Assembly (NCBI RefSeq): GCF_023223645.1
Contig: NZ_JALKBY010000002.1
Location: 186,001-250,000, forward strand
Direction: 5' to 3'
Length of the DNA: 64,000 nt
Origin: Natroniella sulfidigena
Lineage (GTDB): Bacteria; Bacillota; Halanaerobiia; Halobacteroidales; Halobacteroidaceae
Positions 37,931 to 47,486 of this stretch are shown here, one piece after another. Each line of letters starts with the position of its first letter. Positions within the stretch are counted from its first letter, which is position 1. A program made the position numbers and the translations under genes. The notes under the pieces were generated by a model. It did not search any database. It was not told where the DNA came from and saw only the letters and a program-made list of their open reading frames with translations.

Positions 37931-40900
37931 TTAGTCTTCATCATTTTGCTCATCTTCAGCATTAACTAAATCTAATCCTAACTTCTTAGTCGTTTCATTA
38001 ATATCTTTTTCTTCAATTGATAACTCTTCTTCTTCAGCAGAATAGACTTTAGCATCCAATCCAATACTTTGCATCTCTTTAATTAGTACCTTAAATGACT
38101 CTGGAATACCAGGTTCAGGCACATTCTCACCTTTAACAATAGACTCATAGGCTTGCACACGACCTACAACATCATCTGATTTAACCGTTAGCATCTCTTG
38201 TAACGTATGAGCTGCTCCATAAGCTTCTAAGGCCCAAACCTCCATCTCTCCAAAACGCTGACCACCAAATTGTGCTTTACCACCCAGTGGCTGTTGAGTT
38301 ACTAAGGAATAAGGACCAGTTGAACGACCATGCATCTTATCATGAGCTAAGTGGTGTAGTTTCAAAATATACATTACACCAACAGTTACTCTGTTTTCAA
38401 AGGCTTCTCCAGTTCGACCATCATATAGTTGAACCTTTCCATCACGATCTAATCCTGCTTCCTCTAAAATATCTTCTACTTCTTCTTCAGTTGCTCCATT
38501 AAAGACTGGGGTCGAAACATGAATACCTAAGGCTTTAGCGGCCATACCTAGATGCGTCTCTAGAACCTGACCAATATTCATTCGGGATGGTACTCCTAGT
38601 GGATTTAAAACAATATCTACTGGCTCACCACTTGGTAAATACGGCATATCCTCTTCAGGTAAAATTCTAGATATAACCCCTTTGTTACCATGACGTCCAG
38701 CTAATTTATCACCAACAGTAATTTTAAGCTTTTTAGCTACATAAACTCGAACTAACTTATTGACACCTGCTTTTAATTCATCCCCATCTTCTCGATCAAA
38801 GACCTTAACATCAACAACAATACCTTCTTCTCCATGTGGTACTTTCAAAGAAGTATCTCTAACCTCTCTTGCTTTCTCTCCAAAGATTGCTCGCAGTAAT
38901 CTCTCTTCAGCAGATAATTCAGTCTCACCTTTAGGGGTTACCTTTCCAACTAAGATATCTCCTGGTTCAACTTCTGCTCCTGTTCTAATAATTCCACGCT
39001 CATCCAAATCCTTTAAAGCATCATCTCCAACATTTGGTATGCCTCGCGTAATCTCTTCAGGACCTAACTTAGTATCACGAGCTTCAGCTTCATACTCTTC
39101 AATATGGATCGAAGTCAAATCATCTTCTTTAACCATTTTTTCACTAATTAAAATAGCATCCTCATAATTATAACCTTCCCATGGCATAAAAGCAACAACA
39201 CAGTTTTTACCCAATGCTAGTTCACCTTTATCAGTTGCAGGACCATCAGCAATAATTGTCCCTTCCTCAACTCGATCTCCTTTTCTAACAATAGGTCGTT
39301 GATTCATACAACTCCCCTGATTAGAACGAGCAAACTTCGTTAATTTATACTTATCAACTGTTCCTTGATCAGTTTTAATTAAGATCTTGTCTGCTGTCAC
39401 CTTCATAGCTTCACCAGGATTCTTAGCTACTATTACAGCACCCGAATCTCTAGCTGCTTCATATTCAATCCCAGTTCCTACTCTCGGAGCATCAGTCTTT
39501 AACAGCGGAACTGCCTGTCGTTGCATATTTGCTCCCATCAAAGCACGGTTAGCATCATCATTCTCTAAAAATGGAACTAACGCTGCAGAAACACTTATAA
39601 TCTGCTTTGGAGATACATCCATATAATCTACTTTCATCGGATCTACTTGTAAGTTTTCATCTTTATAACGAGCAAAAACTTTATCATTGACCAATCTATT
39701 ATTCTCATCAAGAGGTTCATTGGCCTGAGTAACTACATAATTATCCTCTTCATCAGCTGTTAAATATTCAATCTCATCAGTTACAACTCCATCTTCTACC
39801 TTTCGATAAGGAGTTTGAATAAATCCAAATTCATTGGTCTTACCATAAATACACATTGAACCAATCAATCCAATGTTTGGACCCTCAGGTGTCTCGATCG
39901 GACAGATTCTACCATAGTGAGTATGATGAACATCTCTAACGTCAAAACCAGCACGTTCACGACTCAAACCACCTGGCCCTAAGGCACTCATTCTTCTTTT
40001 ATGGGTCAATTCTGATAAAGGATTAGTTTGGTCCATGAATTGAGATAACTGACTACTTCCAAAAAACTCTTTGATTGCTGCTGCCACTGGTCGAGTATTA
40101 ATTAAGTTTTGTGGTGTAATAACATCAATATCTTGAATAGTCATTCTCTCTTTAACTACACGTTCCATCCTTGCCAAACCTATTCTGAATTGATTCTGTA
40201 ATAGTTCTCCCACTGTTTTAAGTCGACGATTGCCTAAATGATCAATATCATCTATCCAGGCAGATTCATCTCCATCTATTAACTTAAGCATATACTTGAC
40301 TGTTCCCACAATATCTTCTTTAGCCAATGTTCTTTGGTCAGGATCAATATCCAGGTTTAACTTTTTATTCATCTTATATCGACCAACTCTAGCTAAATCA
40401 TATCGTTTAGAATCAAAGAATAAGGAATTTATTAAATTCTCAGCACTTTCTACTGTAGGAGGCTCTCCTGGACGAATCTTTTTATATAGCTCAATTAATG
40501 CTTCCTCATACGTTTCAGTATTATCACGTTCAATTGTATTATGTATTATTTCATGCTCACCGAATAAATCAAGTAATTCGGCATCAGTTCCATATCCTAA
40601 AGCTCTAAATAAAACAGTTGATGGTATCTTTCGATTACGATCAACCCTCACTGCAATAATATCCTTCTTATCATATTCAAACTCAATCCAAGCTCCACGA
40701 TTTGGAATTATACTTCCATTATATAGAGTACGCCCATCTTTAGTAACTTCTTGATCAAAATAAACACCAGAAGAACGAATTAACTGATTGACAATTACTC
40801 GCTCTGCACCATTGACAATAAATGTTCCTTCATCAGTCAATACTGGAAAATCAGCCATGAAAACATCTTGCTCCTTGATTTCACCAGTTTCCTGATTAAT

Positions 40901-41188
40901 CAATCTGACCTTAACATTTAGTGGTGCTGAATAAGTTACATCACGATTTCTACTTTCATCTTTATCATACTTAGGCTCATCTAGATAATAATCAATAAAC
41001 TCCAGTACTAAATTCTCAGAAAAATCTTGAATAGGGGAAATCTCATGAAACATTTCCAATAAACCATTTTCTAAAAACCAATTATATGAATCAACATGTG
41101 TTCTTAATAGGTATGGAATCTCCATCCCCTCGTCAACCTTAGCAAAACTACGTCTTTTTCTTCGTAACGAATTTTCTGGACTGCCCAT
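37931..41188 (-). CDS. rpoB: RNA polymerase subunit beta
   Basis: 1085 residues. The rifampicin-binding cluster, [20 protein letters not shown] then [16 protein letters not shown], has the ordinary drug-sensitive residues. [19 protein letters not shown] and GRHGNKGV are further landmarks. Compared with Bacillus, it has a short acidic C-terminus ending in DEQNDED. It has its own promoter behind the rplL terminator. Confidence 0.98.
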   Translation of the reverse strand: MGSPENSLRRKRRSFAKVDEGMEIPYLLRTHVDSYNWFLENGLLEMFHEISPIQDFSENLVLEFIDYYLDEPKYDKDESRNRDVTYSAPLNVKVRLINQETGEIKEQDVFMADFPVLTDEGTFIVNGAERVIVNQLIRSSGVYFDQEVTKDGRTLYNGSIIPNRGAWIEFEYDKKDIIAVRVDRNRKIPSTVLFRALGYGTDAELLDLFGEHEIIHNTIERDNTETYEEALIELYKKIRPGEPPTVESAENLINSLFFDSKRYDLARVGRYKMNKKLNLDIDPDQRTLAKEDIVGTVKYMLKLIDGDESAWIDDIDHLGNRRLKTVGELLQNQFRIGLARMERVVKERMTIQDIDVITPQNLINTRPVAAAIKEFFGSSQLSQFMDQTNPLSELTHKRRMSALGPGGLSRERAGFDVRDVHHTHYGRICPIETPEGPNIGLIGSMCIYGKTNEFGFIQTPYRKVEDGVVTDEIEYLTADEEDNYVVTQANEPLDENNRLVNDKVFARYKDENLQVDPMKVDYMDVSPKQIISVSAALVPFLENDDANRALMGANMQRQAVPLLKTDAPRVGTGIEYEAARDSGAVIVAKNPGEAMKVTADKILIKTDQGTVDKYKLTKFARSNQGSCMNQRPIVRKGDRVEEGTIIADGPATDKGELALGKNCVVAFMPWEGYNYEDAILISEKMVKEDDLTSIHIEEYEAEARDTKLGPEEITRGIPNVGDDALKDLDERGIIRTGAEVEPGDILVGKVTPKGETELSAEERLLRAIFGEKAREVRDTSLKVPHGEEGIVVDVKVFDREDGDELKAGVNKLVRVYVAKKLKITVGDKLAGRHGNKGVISRILPEEDMPYLPSGEPVDIVLNPLGVPSRMNIGQVLETHLGMAAKALGIHVSTPVFNGATEEEVEDILEEAGLDRDGKVQLYDGRTGEAFENRVTVGVMYILKLHHLAHDKMHGRSTGPYSLVTQQPLGGKAQFGGQRFGEMEVWALEAYGAAHTLQEMLTVKSDDVVGRVQAYESIVKGENVPEPGIPESFKVLIKEMQSIGLDAKVYSAEEEELSIEEKDINETTKKLGLDLVNAEDEQNDED

Positions 41189-41356
41189 AAATGAATAGTC
41201 ACCCCCAAAGATTTTATCAGCCTTACCTTCCCATTATTTTCAATACATTCTAGAAAACATTAATTAGTATTTACTTTTTTATATAAACTATACAATATAA
41301 TTGAAATCATGTAAAAATTATTTAGTTACCTGATAATATACCTGTAACAATAAATA

Positions 41357-41385
41357 ATAGTAACACAAAGTGAAATCATTGTCAA
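41357..41385 (-). promoter_or_regulatory. Promoter of rpoBC
   Basis: Minus strand TTGACA (41380-41385), 17-bp spacer, TACTAT (41357-41362). The 294-base gap between rplL and rpoB otherwise holds only the rplL terminator and an AT-rich leader of about 160 nt. Confidence 0.75.
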
Positions 41386-41416
41386 GAACTAAGAAATAAT
41401 TTGGTAAGGTAAAAAA

Positions 41417-41449
41417 GCACCCTGTTTAACTAAACAGAGTGCCTTTTTT
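41417..41449 (-). terminator. Terminator after rplL
   Basis: Minus strand GCACTCTGTTTA pairs with TAAACAGGGTGC around a short loop (one G-U), then TTTTTT. It separates rplJL from rpoBC. The mirror-image flanks could also stop plus-strand transcription. Confidence 0.8.
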
Positions 41450-41482
41450 GACTACTTATTTAAGTTTAAAAATTAAAGAAAA

Positions 41483-41854
41483 TTACTTAAGCTCTACTTC
41501 AGCTCCAGCTTCTTCTAACTGCTCTTTAATTTCCTCTGCTTCTTCTTTCTCTAAACCTTCCTGCACTGGATTTGGAGCGTCATCAACCAATGCTTTAGCA
41601 TCTTTTAATCCTAAGTCTGTAACTTCTCTAACAGCTTTAATTACTTTAATTTTGCTACTACCAGCAGAAGTTAATACAACATCAAATTCAGTCTGCTCTT
41701 CAGCTCCACCAGCAGCTCCACCAGCTCCAGGAGCAGCCATTGCTACAGGAGCAGCTGCACTAACATCAAATTTCTCCTCTAATTCTTCAACCAATTCCGC
41801 TAATTCCAAAACTGTCATATTTTCAATTGCTTCTAAAATTTCTTCTTTAGTCAT
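41483..41854 (-). CDS. rplL: 50S ribosomal protein L7/L12
   Basis: 123 residues from the ATG at 41854; the ATG nine bases earlier overlaps the AAGGAGG site. N-terminal dimerisation helices, an Ala/Gly/Pro hinge ([17 protein letters not shown]), and the factor-binding C-terminal domain [20 protein letters not shown]. It recruits translation GTPases to the stalk with L10. Confidence 0.97.
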   Translation of the reverse strand: MTKEEILEAIENMTVLELAELVEELEEKFDVSAAAPVAMAAPGAGGAAGGAEEQTEFDVVLTSAGSSKIKVIKAVREVTDLGLKDAKALVDDAPNPVQEGLEKEEAEEIKEQLEEAGAEVELK

Positions 41855-41881
41855 TGTTAACATCCTCCTTGGATTTTATTC

Positions 41882-42397
41882 TTATTTTTCTTCTTTAATT
41901 TGATTAAGTACCTGTACTAATTCCTTTAATGGATGGTTCAGGCAACGCACCAATCCAGTGATCGGCGCTTTCATACCACGAGCAACTTGTCCTAATAGAA
42001 CTTCTCGCGGTGGAATATCAGCTAATGCTGTTACTCCATCAACATCAATAATATCTCCTTCAACAATCCCAGACTTAATTTCTAAATCCTCATGATCATC
42101 TGCAAATTCAGATAATACTTTAGCTGGTGCAACTGGATCTTCAACAGAAAAAGCAATCGCTGTTGGCCCAGTTAAAAAGTCTTTAATCTCTTCATGACCT
42201 GCTTCTTTAGCAGCTAAAAAAGCTAATGTATTCTTAACAACTTTATAATCAACACCAGCTTCCCTTAATTTATCACGTAACTCTGTAACTTCTGCAACAT
42301 CTAAACCACGATAATCTGTCAAAATAGCTGATTTAGATTCTTTAAATTTCTTGGTAAGCTCTTCAACAACCAACTCTTTCTCTTTTCGCTGGCCCAT
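41882..42397 (-). CDS. rplJ: 50S ribosomal protein L10
   Basis: 171 residues: [45 protein letters not shown] and the stalk helix at the C-terminus that holds L7/L12 dimers. It is preceded by a structured leader with a terminator (42433-42620) through which L10 is known to regulate its own synthesis in bacteria. Confidence 0.97.
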   Translation of the reverse strand: MGQRKEKELVVEELTKKFKESKSAILTDYRGLDVAEVTELRDKLREAGVDYKVVKNTLAFLAAKEAGHEEIKDFLTGPTAIAFSVEDPVAPAKVLSEFADDHEDLEIKSGIVEGDIIDVDGVTALADIPPREVLLGQVARGMKAPITGLVRCLNHPLKELVQVLNQIKEEK

Positions 42398-42432
42398 CTT
42401 CTTTGGCTACACCTCCTCATCAAATACAACTA

Positions 42433-42620
42433 AAAAAGAGCCTCCGTAGTATAGCTGGAGACCCAAGACTTATTATCAAATAAATCATCTTTAAGTACTA
42501 GATATAGATAAACAACTTAATCTATATTTCTACTCCAGCCTCGGCAGGCTCTAAAATTTAAACCTAATTTAATAGGCACCTACTGTCTACGGCCTCAATT
42601 ATATTCATTTTTAATCCACA
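42433..42620 (-). promoter_or_regulatory. L10 leader with attenuator
   Basis: The minus-strand leader contains GCCGTAGACAGTAGGTGCC and CCTGCCGAGGCTGG, the conserved L10 leader elements. It ends in a terminator-like GTCTCC/GGAGGC hairpin plus TTTTTT (42433-42463). AGAGCCU (42547-42553 region in the RNA) is complementary to AGGCUCU within the terminator arm (42437-42443), giving two mutually exclusive folds. Confidence 0.8.
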
Positions 42621-42626
42621 AATAAG

Positions 42627-42655
42627 ATTATAACATATTGATTAAAAAGAGTCAA
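42627..42655 (-). promoter_or_regulatory. Promoter of rplJL
   Basis: Minus strand TTGACT (42650-42655), 17-bp spacer, TATAAT (42627-42632), right after the rplA stop. Confidence 0.85.
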
Positions 42656-42660
42656 TATCT

Positions 42661-43356
42661 TTAATCAAATAATTTAATGACCTCTTGTGGATCTATCTTA
42701 ATCCCTGGCCCCATTGTGGAAGAAACGGCAACATTAAGTAAATACTTACCTTTAGCTCCACTAGGTCTAGATCTGATCAAAAGATTCATCACTGTCTCAA
42801 AGTTATCATATAACTCATCAACAGTAAAATCGTCTTTACCAATTGGCAAATGGATATTACCACCATCATCAGCTCTATATTCTATCTTTCCAGCTTTAAC
42901 ATCTTTTACAGCTTTCTCTAAATCAAATGTAACAGTACCAACTTTTGGATTAGGCATTAATCCTTGTGGCCCTAAAATTGGCCCTAGCTTACCAACTACA
43001 CTCATCATATCTGGAGTTGCTATTGCTACATCAAAATCTAACCAACCTTCTTCTATCTTTTCAACTAATTCATCACTACCAACAAAATCTGCACCAGCTT
43101 CTTCAGCTTCTTTAACCTTCTCACCTTGAGCAAAAACAACTACTGTAACATCTTGTCCAGTTCCTTGTGGTAAAGTAACTGCACCCCTAAGTTGCTGATC
43201 ATTCTTCTTAGGATCAATTCCTAAGTTAACAGCTAATTCAATCGTTTCAGAGAAGTTAGCTGTAGCAGTTTCTTTGGCTAACTCTAAAGCTTCCTTAATT
43301 TCGTATTCTCGATCGCGATCTACTTTATCTAATAATTCATTATATCTGTTAGACAT
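42661..43356 (-). CDS. rplA: 50S ribosomal protein L1
   Basis: 231 residues from the ATG at 43356, which follows GGGAGG at seven bases; TTG at 43362 is also in frame. Motifs: [26 protein letters not shown] and [12 protein letters not shown]. It forms the mobile L1 stalk that moves deacylated tRNA out. Co-transcribed with rplK. Confidence 0.97.
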   Translation of the reverse strand: MSNRYNELLDKVDRDREYEIKEALELAKETATANFSETIELAVNLGIDPKKNDQQLRGAVTLPQGTGQDVTVVVFAQGEKVKEAEEAGADFVGSDELVEKIEEGWLDFDVAIATPDMMSVVGKLGPILGPQGLMPNPKVGTVTFDLEKAVKDVKAGKIEYRADDGGNIHLPIGKDDFTVDELYDNFETVMNLLIRSRPSGAKGKYLLNVAVSSTMGPGIKIDPQEVIKLFD

Positions 43357-43419
43357 TTTCAAACCTCCCTTGTGGTATTAGCGGAAATTTCCTCCCACTT
43401 TTTTGAGTAACTCTATTTA

Positions 43420-43842
43420 TTATTTAACTTCAATTCCCATACTTCTTGCAGTTCCTTCAATCATACTCATTGCTGACTCTAAACTAGCAGCATTCAAATC
43501 CTCCATCTTCAACTCTGCAATCTCTTTAACATCTTCTTTGCTAACAGTAGCAACCTTATTAATATTAGGCTCTCCAGATGCAGTATCGATACCTGCTGCC
43601 TTCTTTAATAAGTTAGCAGCTGGAGGAGTTTTAGTAATAAAATCAAAAGAACGATCTGCATAAACAGTAATTTCAACTGGAATAAGATTTCCAGCTTGAT
43701 CAGCAGTTTTCGCATTAAAAGCTTTACAAAATTCCATAATATTAACTCCATGTTGACCTAATGCTGGACCAACCGGTGGAGCTGGATTAGCTTTACCCGC
43801 AGGAATCTGTAAGCTAATTTTACCAACAACCTTTTTAGCCAT
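43420..43842 (-). CDS. rplK: 50S ribosomal protein L11
   Basis: 140 residues: [24 protein letters not shown] in pieces, [19 protein letters not shown], and the C-terminal [11 protein letters not shown]. It builds the GTPase-associated center with L10, and is the site of thiostrepton binding and of RelA activation. It follows nusG. Confidence 0.97.
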   Translation of the reverse strand: MAKKVVGKISLQIPAGKANPAPPVGPALGQHGVNIMEFCKAFNAKTADQAGNLIPVEITVYADRSFDFITKTPPAANLLKKAAGIDTASGEPNINKVATVSKEDVKEIAELKMEDLNAASLESAMSMIEGTARSMGIEVK

Positions 43843-43855
43843 CTTCTACACCCCC

Positions 43856-44386
43856 TTATACCTTCTCTATTTGATCGAATTCCAATTCAACTGGAGTCTC
43901 ACGACCAAACATAGAGACTAATACAATTAATTTATTCTTTTCATAATCTATCTCTTGAACTTCTCCTACAAAATCTTCAAATGGTCCTTCTATAACCCGT
44001 ACACTCTGGCCTTCTTCTACTCCAATATCAGTTGCCGTCTTTTCGGCATCCATATCTTCAAGCACATGGGCCATTTCGGTGTCCTTTACTGGAATTGGAT
44101 TTGTTCCAGCACTAGCAAAACCAATTACTCCTGGAGTATTACGGACGACATACCAAGAATCATCATCCATAATCATCTCAATTAATACATAACCAGGAAA
44201 AATTTTATCTTTAATAACCTTCTTCTTATCATTTTTAACTTTAACCTTATCTTGAGTCGGGATTAAGATTTGAAAAATATTATCTTCCATTCCCGTTGTT
44301 TTAATTCGTTGTTTCAAATTCGCTTTGACCTTGTCTTCATGGCCCGAATAGGTATGTATTGCATACCATTCTTTTTTATTACTCAT
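43856..44386 (-). CDS. nusG: Transcription termination/antitermination factor NusG
   Basis: 176 residues. NGN domain (WYAIHTYSGHEDKVKANL, FPGYVLIEM, VRNTPGVIGF) and a C-terminal KOW domain (EGQSVRVIEGPFEDFVGEVQEID). It binds RNA polymerase and couples to S10 or Rho. It follows secE by 41 bases. Confidence 0.97.
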   Translation of the reverse strand: MSNKKEWYAIHTYSGHEDKVKANLKQRIKTTGMEDNIFQILIPTQDKVKVKNDKKKVIKDKIFPGYVLIEMIMDDDSWYVVRNTPGVIGFASAGTNPIPVKDTEMAHVLEDMDAEKTATDIGVEEGQSVRVIEGPFEDFVGEVQEIDYEKNKLIVLVSMFGRETPVELEFDQIEKV

Positions 44387-44427
44387 AATAAAGGAACCCT
44401 ACAAATTAAGTAGGATTCACACCTCCC

Positions 44428-44631
44428 CTAATTAAATATAATCGGCCTAATCAGACTAGAAAAGAGCAAATCAACCCCACCAATAAAAATAGAAATAAGT
44501 ATAACAGTAGCGATTACCACCATTGTATAAGAAACCAGTTCTTGCTTACTAGGCCAATTCACCTTCCTCAATTCAGCCTTGACTTCTCGCAAAAACTTTT
44601 TTAATTTTTCTGTAGCACTTTTTTTAGCCAT
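44428..44631 (-). CDS. secE: Preprotein translocase subunit SecE
   Basis: 67 residues with an amphipathic N-terminal helix (FLREVKAELRKVNWPSKQEL) and one membrane helix near residues 38-58, the minimal bacterial form. It clamps SecY (19.7 kb). Between tRNA-Trp and nusG. Confidence 0.95.
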   Translation of the reverse strand: MAKKSATEKLKKFLREVKAELRKVNWPSKQELVSYTMVVIATVILISIFIGGVDLLFSSLIRPIIFN

Positions 44632-44667
44632 TTATTCCACACCCTCATTGGTCCCTTTATTTATAAT

Positions 44668-44744
44668 TGGCAGGCCCGGAGGGACTTGAACCCCCAACCC
44701 TCGGATTTGGAGTCCGATGCTCTAGCCAATTGAGCCACGAGCCT
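44668..44744 (-). tRNA. tRNA-Trp (CCA)
   Basis: Cloverleaf with a seven-base-pair acceptor (AGGCTCG/CGGGCCT, one G-U), anticodon loop CTCCAAA with anticodon CCA, GTTCAAG T-loop, discriminator G and encoded CCA. It is embedded between rpmG and secE. Confidence 0.95.
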
Positions 44745-44756
44745 ATATCATTAAAC

Positions 44757-44906
44757 TTACCTAGTTTCCTTATGAACAGTATGTTTTTGACAGAATTTAC
44801 AATACTTTTTCAACTCTAATCTTTCTCGCTGATTATTTTTATTTTTAGTTGTTGAATAGTTACGTTGTTTACACTCTGTACAAGCTAAAGTAATTATTTC
44901 TCTCAT
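44757..44906 (-). CDS. rpmG: 50S ribosomal protein L33
   Basis: 49 residues beginning [20 protein letters not shown] and ending [14 protein letters not shown], with the zinc pairs CTEC and CKFC. The ATG at 44906 follows a GAGGTGG site. Located between tuf and tRNA-Trp/secE, the normal place of L33 in Gram-positives. Confidence 0.95.
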   Translation of the reverse strand: MREIITLACTECKQRNYSTTKNKNNQRERLELKKYCKFCQKHTVHKETR

Positions 44907-44954
44907 CACTGCCACCTCCTCAACCAAAGCAGATCATTTTTCGACACCTTACAC

Positions 44955-44983
44955 ACAATATCATACTTTTAACATAAAGTCAA
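44955..44983 (-). promoter_or_regulatory. Promoter of rpmG-tRNA-Trp-secE-nusG
   Basis: Minus strand TTGACT (44978-44983), 17-bp spacer, TATTGT (44955-44960). Confidence 0.7.
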
Positions 44984-45023
44984 TAAGATAACCTGTAAAA
45001 TAATAAATTCCAGCACAGAAGCA

Positions 45024-45053
45024 TAAGTAGGAAAGGGCACCCTTTCCTACTTA
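45024..45053. terminator. Perfect hairpin behind the second tuf
   Basis: AAGTAGGAAAGGG and CCCTTTCCTACTT form a 13-bp perfect stem with a minimal loop. The minus-strand 3' side continues ATGCTTC without a T tract, so it is either a weak terminator or an RNA-end stabiliser or processing site. Confidence 0.5.
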
Positions 45054-45120
45054 GATAGATAATACTTAATTAATAAATTAAGAGTCATTATATGTAATAA
45101 TATATCCAATATAAGGATAA

Positions 45121-46305
45121 TTATTCAATGATCTCAGTAACAACTCCAGCACCAACAGTCTTTCCACCTTCTCTAATTGCAAATCGAACTCCTTCATCCA
45201 TCGCAATTGGAGAAATTAATTTTCCTACCATCTCAATATTATCTCCTGGCATTACCATATCTACACCTTCTGGTAAGTCAATTGTTCCTGTTACATCTGT
45301 AGTTCTGAAGTAAAATTGTGGCTTATATCCATCAAAGAATGGAGTATGTCTTCCTCCCTCATCCTTACTTAAAACATAAACCTCTGCTTTAAATTGAGTA
45401 TGTGGAGTAATACTTCCTGGCTCTGCTAATACCTGCCCACGCTCAATATCTTCTCTATTTACACCTCTTAATAATGCTCCAATGTTATCTCCTGCTTGTG
45501 CTTCATCCATCATCTTTCTAAACATCTCAATTCCTGTTACTACTGTAGTTTCTGTTTCTTTAATTCCTACTATCTCTACTTCATCATTTACTTCTACAAT
45601 TCCGCTTTCTACACGACCTGTGGCTACTGTTCCACGCCCTGTAATACTGAATACATCCTCTACTGGCATTAAGAACTCTTTGTCTGTATCTCTTTCTGGA
45701 GTTGGAATATAATCATCAATTGCATCCATTAGCTCCATAATGTTATCTGACCATTCTCCAGTTGGCTCTTCTAATGCTTTTAATGCAGAACCTACTACTA
45801 TTGGAGCTTCATCTCCATCAAAATCATACTCATTAAGTAATTCTCTTACTTCCATCTCTACTAATTCGATTAACTCTTCATCATCTACCATATCTGCTTT
45901 ATTTAAGAATACTACAATCTTTGGTACTCCTACCTGACGGGCCAACAATAAATGCTCTCTTGTTTGAGGCATTGGACCATCTGCTGCTGATACAATTAAA
46001 ACTGCACCATCCATCTGTGCTGCCCCTGTAATCATATTCTTAACATAGTCAGCATGTCCTGGACAATCAACGTGAGCATAATGCCTATTTGCTGTTTCAT
46101 ACTCTACGTGAGATGTTGCTATTGTAATTCCTCTTTCCTTTTCTTCTGGTGCATTATCAATATCCTCAAAATTTGATGAACCTTCGTCACCTTTTGCTAA
46201 TACCTTTGTAATAGCAGCTGTTGTTGTTGTCTTCCCATGGTCTACATGACCAATTGTACCAATGTTAACATGAGGTTTCGTTCTTTCAAACTTTTCTTTT
46301 GCCAT
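45121..46305 (-). CDS. tuf: Elongation factor Tu, copy 2
   Basis: 394 residues with intact GTPase motifs, four conservative substitutions from copy 1. The roughly thirty nucleotide differences concentrate in the middle (about 45690-45960), while long stretches on both sides are almost identical. The upstream unit is tRNA-Gly-tRNA-Thr, the downstream one is rpmG-tRNA-Trp-secE. Both copies look functional. Confidence 0.98.
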   Translation of the reverse strand: MAKEKFERTKPHVNIGTIGHVDHGKTTTTAAITKVLAKGDEGSSNFEDIDNAPEEKERGITIATSHVEYETANRHYAHVDCPGHADYVKNMITGAAQMDGAVLIVSAADGPMPQTREHLLLARQVGVPKIVVFLNKADMVDDEELIELVEMEVRELLNEYDFDGDEAPIVVGSALKALEEPTGEWSDNIMELMDAIDDYIPTPERDTDKEFLMPVEDVFSITGRGTVATGRVESGIVEVNDEVEIVGIKETETTVVTGIEMFRKMMDEAQAGDNIGALLRGVNREDIERGQVLAEPGSITPHTQFKAEVYVLSKDEGGRHTPFFDGYKPQFYFRTTDVTGTIDLPEGVDMVMPGDNIEMVGKLISPIAMDEGVRFAIREGGKTVGAGVVTEIIE

Positions 46306-46352
46306 TTTTATTCTCCCCCTTAATAATCCATTTCTTAATTATATAAATTAAA

Positions 46353-46369
46353 GGTGATACAATATCACC
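46353..46369 (-). terminator. Short hairpin between tRNA-Thr and tuf
   Basis: GGTGATA/TATCACC stem with a 3-nt loop, followed on the minus strand by TTTAATTT. Weak terminator or processing structure. Confidence 0.4.
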
Positions 46370-46395
46370 CATTTTATATGTAACTTATTATTTTT

Positions 46396-46471
46396 TGGAG
46401 CCCACAACCGGATTTGAACCGGTGACCTCATCCTTACCATGGATGCGCTCTACCAACTGAGCTATGTGGGC
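46396..46471 (-). tRNA. tRNA-Thr (GGT)
   Basis: Acceptor GCCCACA/TGTGGGC, discriminator U, encoded CCA; anticodon loop ATGGTAA with anticodon GGT. It abuts tRNA-Gly without spacer. Confidence 0.95.
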
Positions 46472-46548
46472 TGGAGCGGGAAACCGGACTCGAACCGGCG
46501 ACACCCAGCTTGGAAGGCTGGTGCTCTAGCCAACTGAGCTACTCCCGC
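46472..46548 (-). tRNA. tRNA-Gly (TCC)
   Basis: Acceptor GCGGGAG/TTCCCGC, discriminator U, encoded CCA; anticodon loop CTTCCAA with anticodon TCC. First gene of the tRNA-tuf unit. Confidence 0.95.
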
Positions 46549-46593
46549 ATTTAAATCAATCTCTAAGCCTATTGAAGTGTTAATTCTGCTATC

Positions 46594-46619
46594 TCCATCA
46601 TTATATTAAATAATGGAGA
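46594..46619 (-). promoter_or_regulatory. Leader hairpin before tRNA-Gly
   Basis: In the transcript CTCCATTAT pairs with ATGATGGAG about 10 nt after the predicted start. No T tract follows; probably a 5' processing or stability structure. Confidence 0.4.
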
Positions 46620-46629
46620 CAACACTAAT

Positions 46630-46658
46630 ATTATATTATCTTTATTTCAAGAGTTCAA
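46630..46658 (-). promoter_or_regulatory. Promoter of tRNA-Gly-tRNA-Thr-tuf
   Basis: Minus strand TTGAAC (46653-46658), 17-bp spacer, TATAAT (46630-46635). Confidence 0.7.
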
Positions 46659-46740
46659 GATTTAAATTTAAGTTATAAACATAATTAATAGGTGTTTAAG
46701 TTAGTTAAGTCAGTTGAGTTCTATTTTTCTTTGAATTAAG

Positions 46741-47385
46741 CTATATATCTTCTTTTTCTAAAAAATCTTCTAGTTTTTTCTTGATTCTTTGTAATGCATT
46801 ATCGACCGATTTAACATGTCTATCTAAAGCTTTAGCAATCTCCTGATAACTCTTCCCTTTTAAATATTCAATCAAAACACTTAGCTCTAACTCACTCAGT
46901 AATCTTTTTATATTAGTCTCTAATATTTGATAAGTTTCATTAGTAATAAACAATCGTTCAGGATTGGATAATTTACTCCCTTTTAAAACATCCAATAATG
47001 TTCGATTCGATTCTTCGCTATAAAGAGGCTTATCAAGAGAAATATAAGAATTTAATGGTTGATGCTTTTGCCTTGTAGCAGTCTTAATTGCAGTTATAAT
47101 CTGTCTAGTAATACATAACTCAGCAAAAGCAGGAAAAGAGGCTAATCGCTCTGTTTTATAGTCCCTAATAGCTTTATAAAGACCAATCATCCCTTCTTGA
47201 ATTATATCTTGTCTGTCACCACCAATTAAAAAGTATGATCTCGACTTTGCTTTAACAAAGTTCTTATACTTATTCATTAAATACTCTAATGCTAAGGCAT
47301 TACCATCCTGGGCACATTCGACTATTTCATCATCTGTCATATTCTCATAGCTGTCAGATCCACTATATTGTAGGTTTCCTTTCAC
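46741..47385 (-). CDS. sigH: RNA polymerase sigma-H factor
   Basis: 214 residues from a GTG at 47385, nine bases after GGAGG. The longer open frame to 47457 runs through the promoter and is rejected. Region 2 reads SYFLIGGDRQDIIQEGMIGLYKAIRD and TSFPAF is represented by ASFPAFAELCITRQIITAIK; region 4 is LKGKSYQEIAKALDRHVKSVDNALQR. Very close to B. subtilis SigH (Spo0H), which drives early sporulation and stationary-phase genes. It lies between the VanW gene and the tRNA-tuf unit. Confidence 0.95.
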   Translation of the reverse strand: MKGNLQYSGSDSYENMTDDEIVECAQDGNALALEYLMNKYKNFVKAKSRSYFLIGGDRQDIIQEGMIGLYKAIRDYKTERLASFPAFAELCITRQIITAIKTATRQKHQPLNSYISLDKPLYSEESNRTLLDVLKGSKLSNPERLFITNETYQILETNIKRLLSELELSVLIEYLKGKSYQEIAKALDRHVKSVDNALQRIKKKLEDFLEKEDI

Positions 47386-47427
47386 CCATAATCGCCTCCA
47401 CCCTTTGCTTTCAAGATTACATTTATT

Positions 47428-47457
47428 ATTATAACTTATGTAATCTTTCTTAGTCAA
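47428..47457 (-). promoter_or_regulatory. Promoter of sigH
   Basis: Minus strand TTGACT (47452-47457), 18-bp spacer, TATAAT (47428-47433). The start would be near 47420, after which the GTG start follows within 40 nt. Confidence 0.75.
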
Positions 47458-47486
47458 GCAAGAGTGGCTGTAACTTTTTCCTAACT

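Noticed and set aside
38760-39167. 135-codon plus-strand frame inside rpoB
   Set aside because: Antisense shadow of a conserved gene with no ribosome site or recognisable domain.
40296-40754. 152-codon plus-strand frame inside rpoB
   Set aside because: Same reason; composition is the reverse of rpoB codons.
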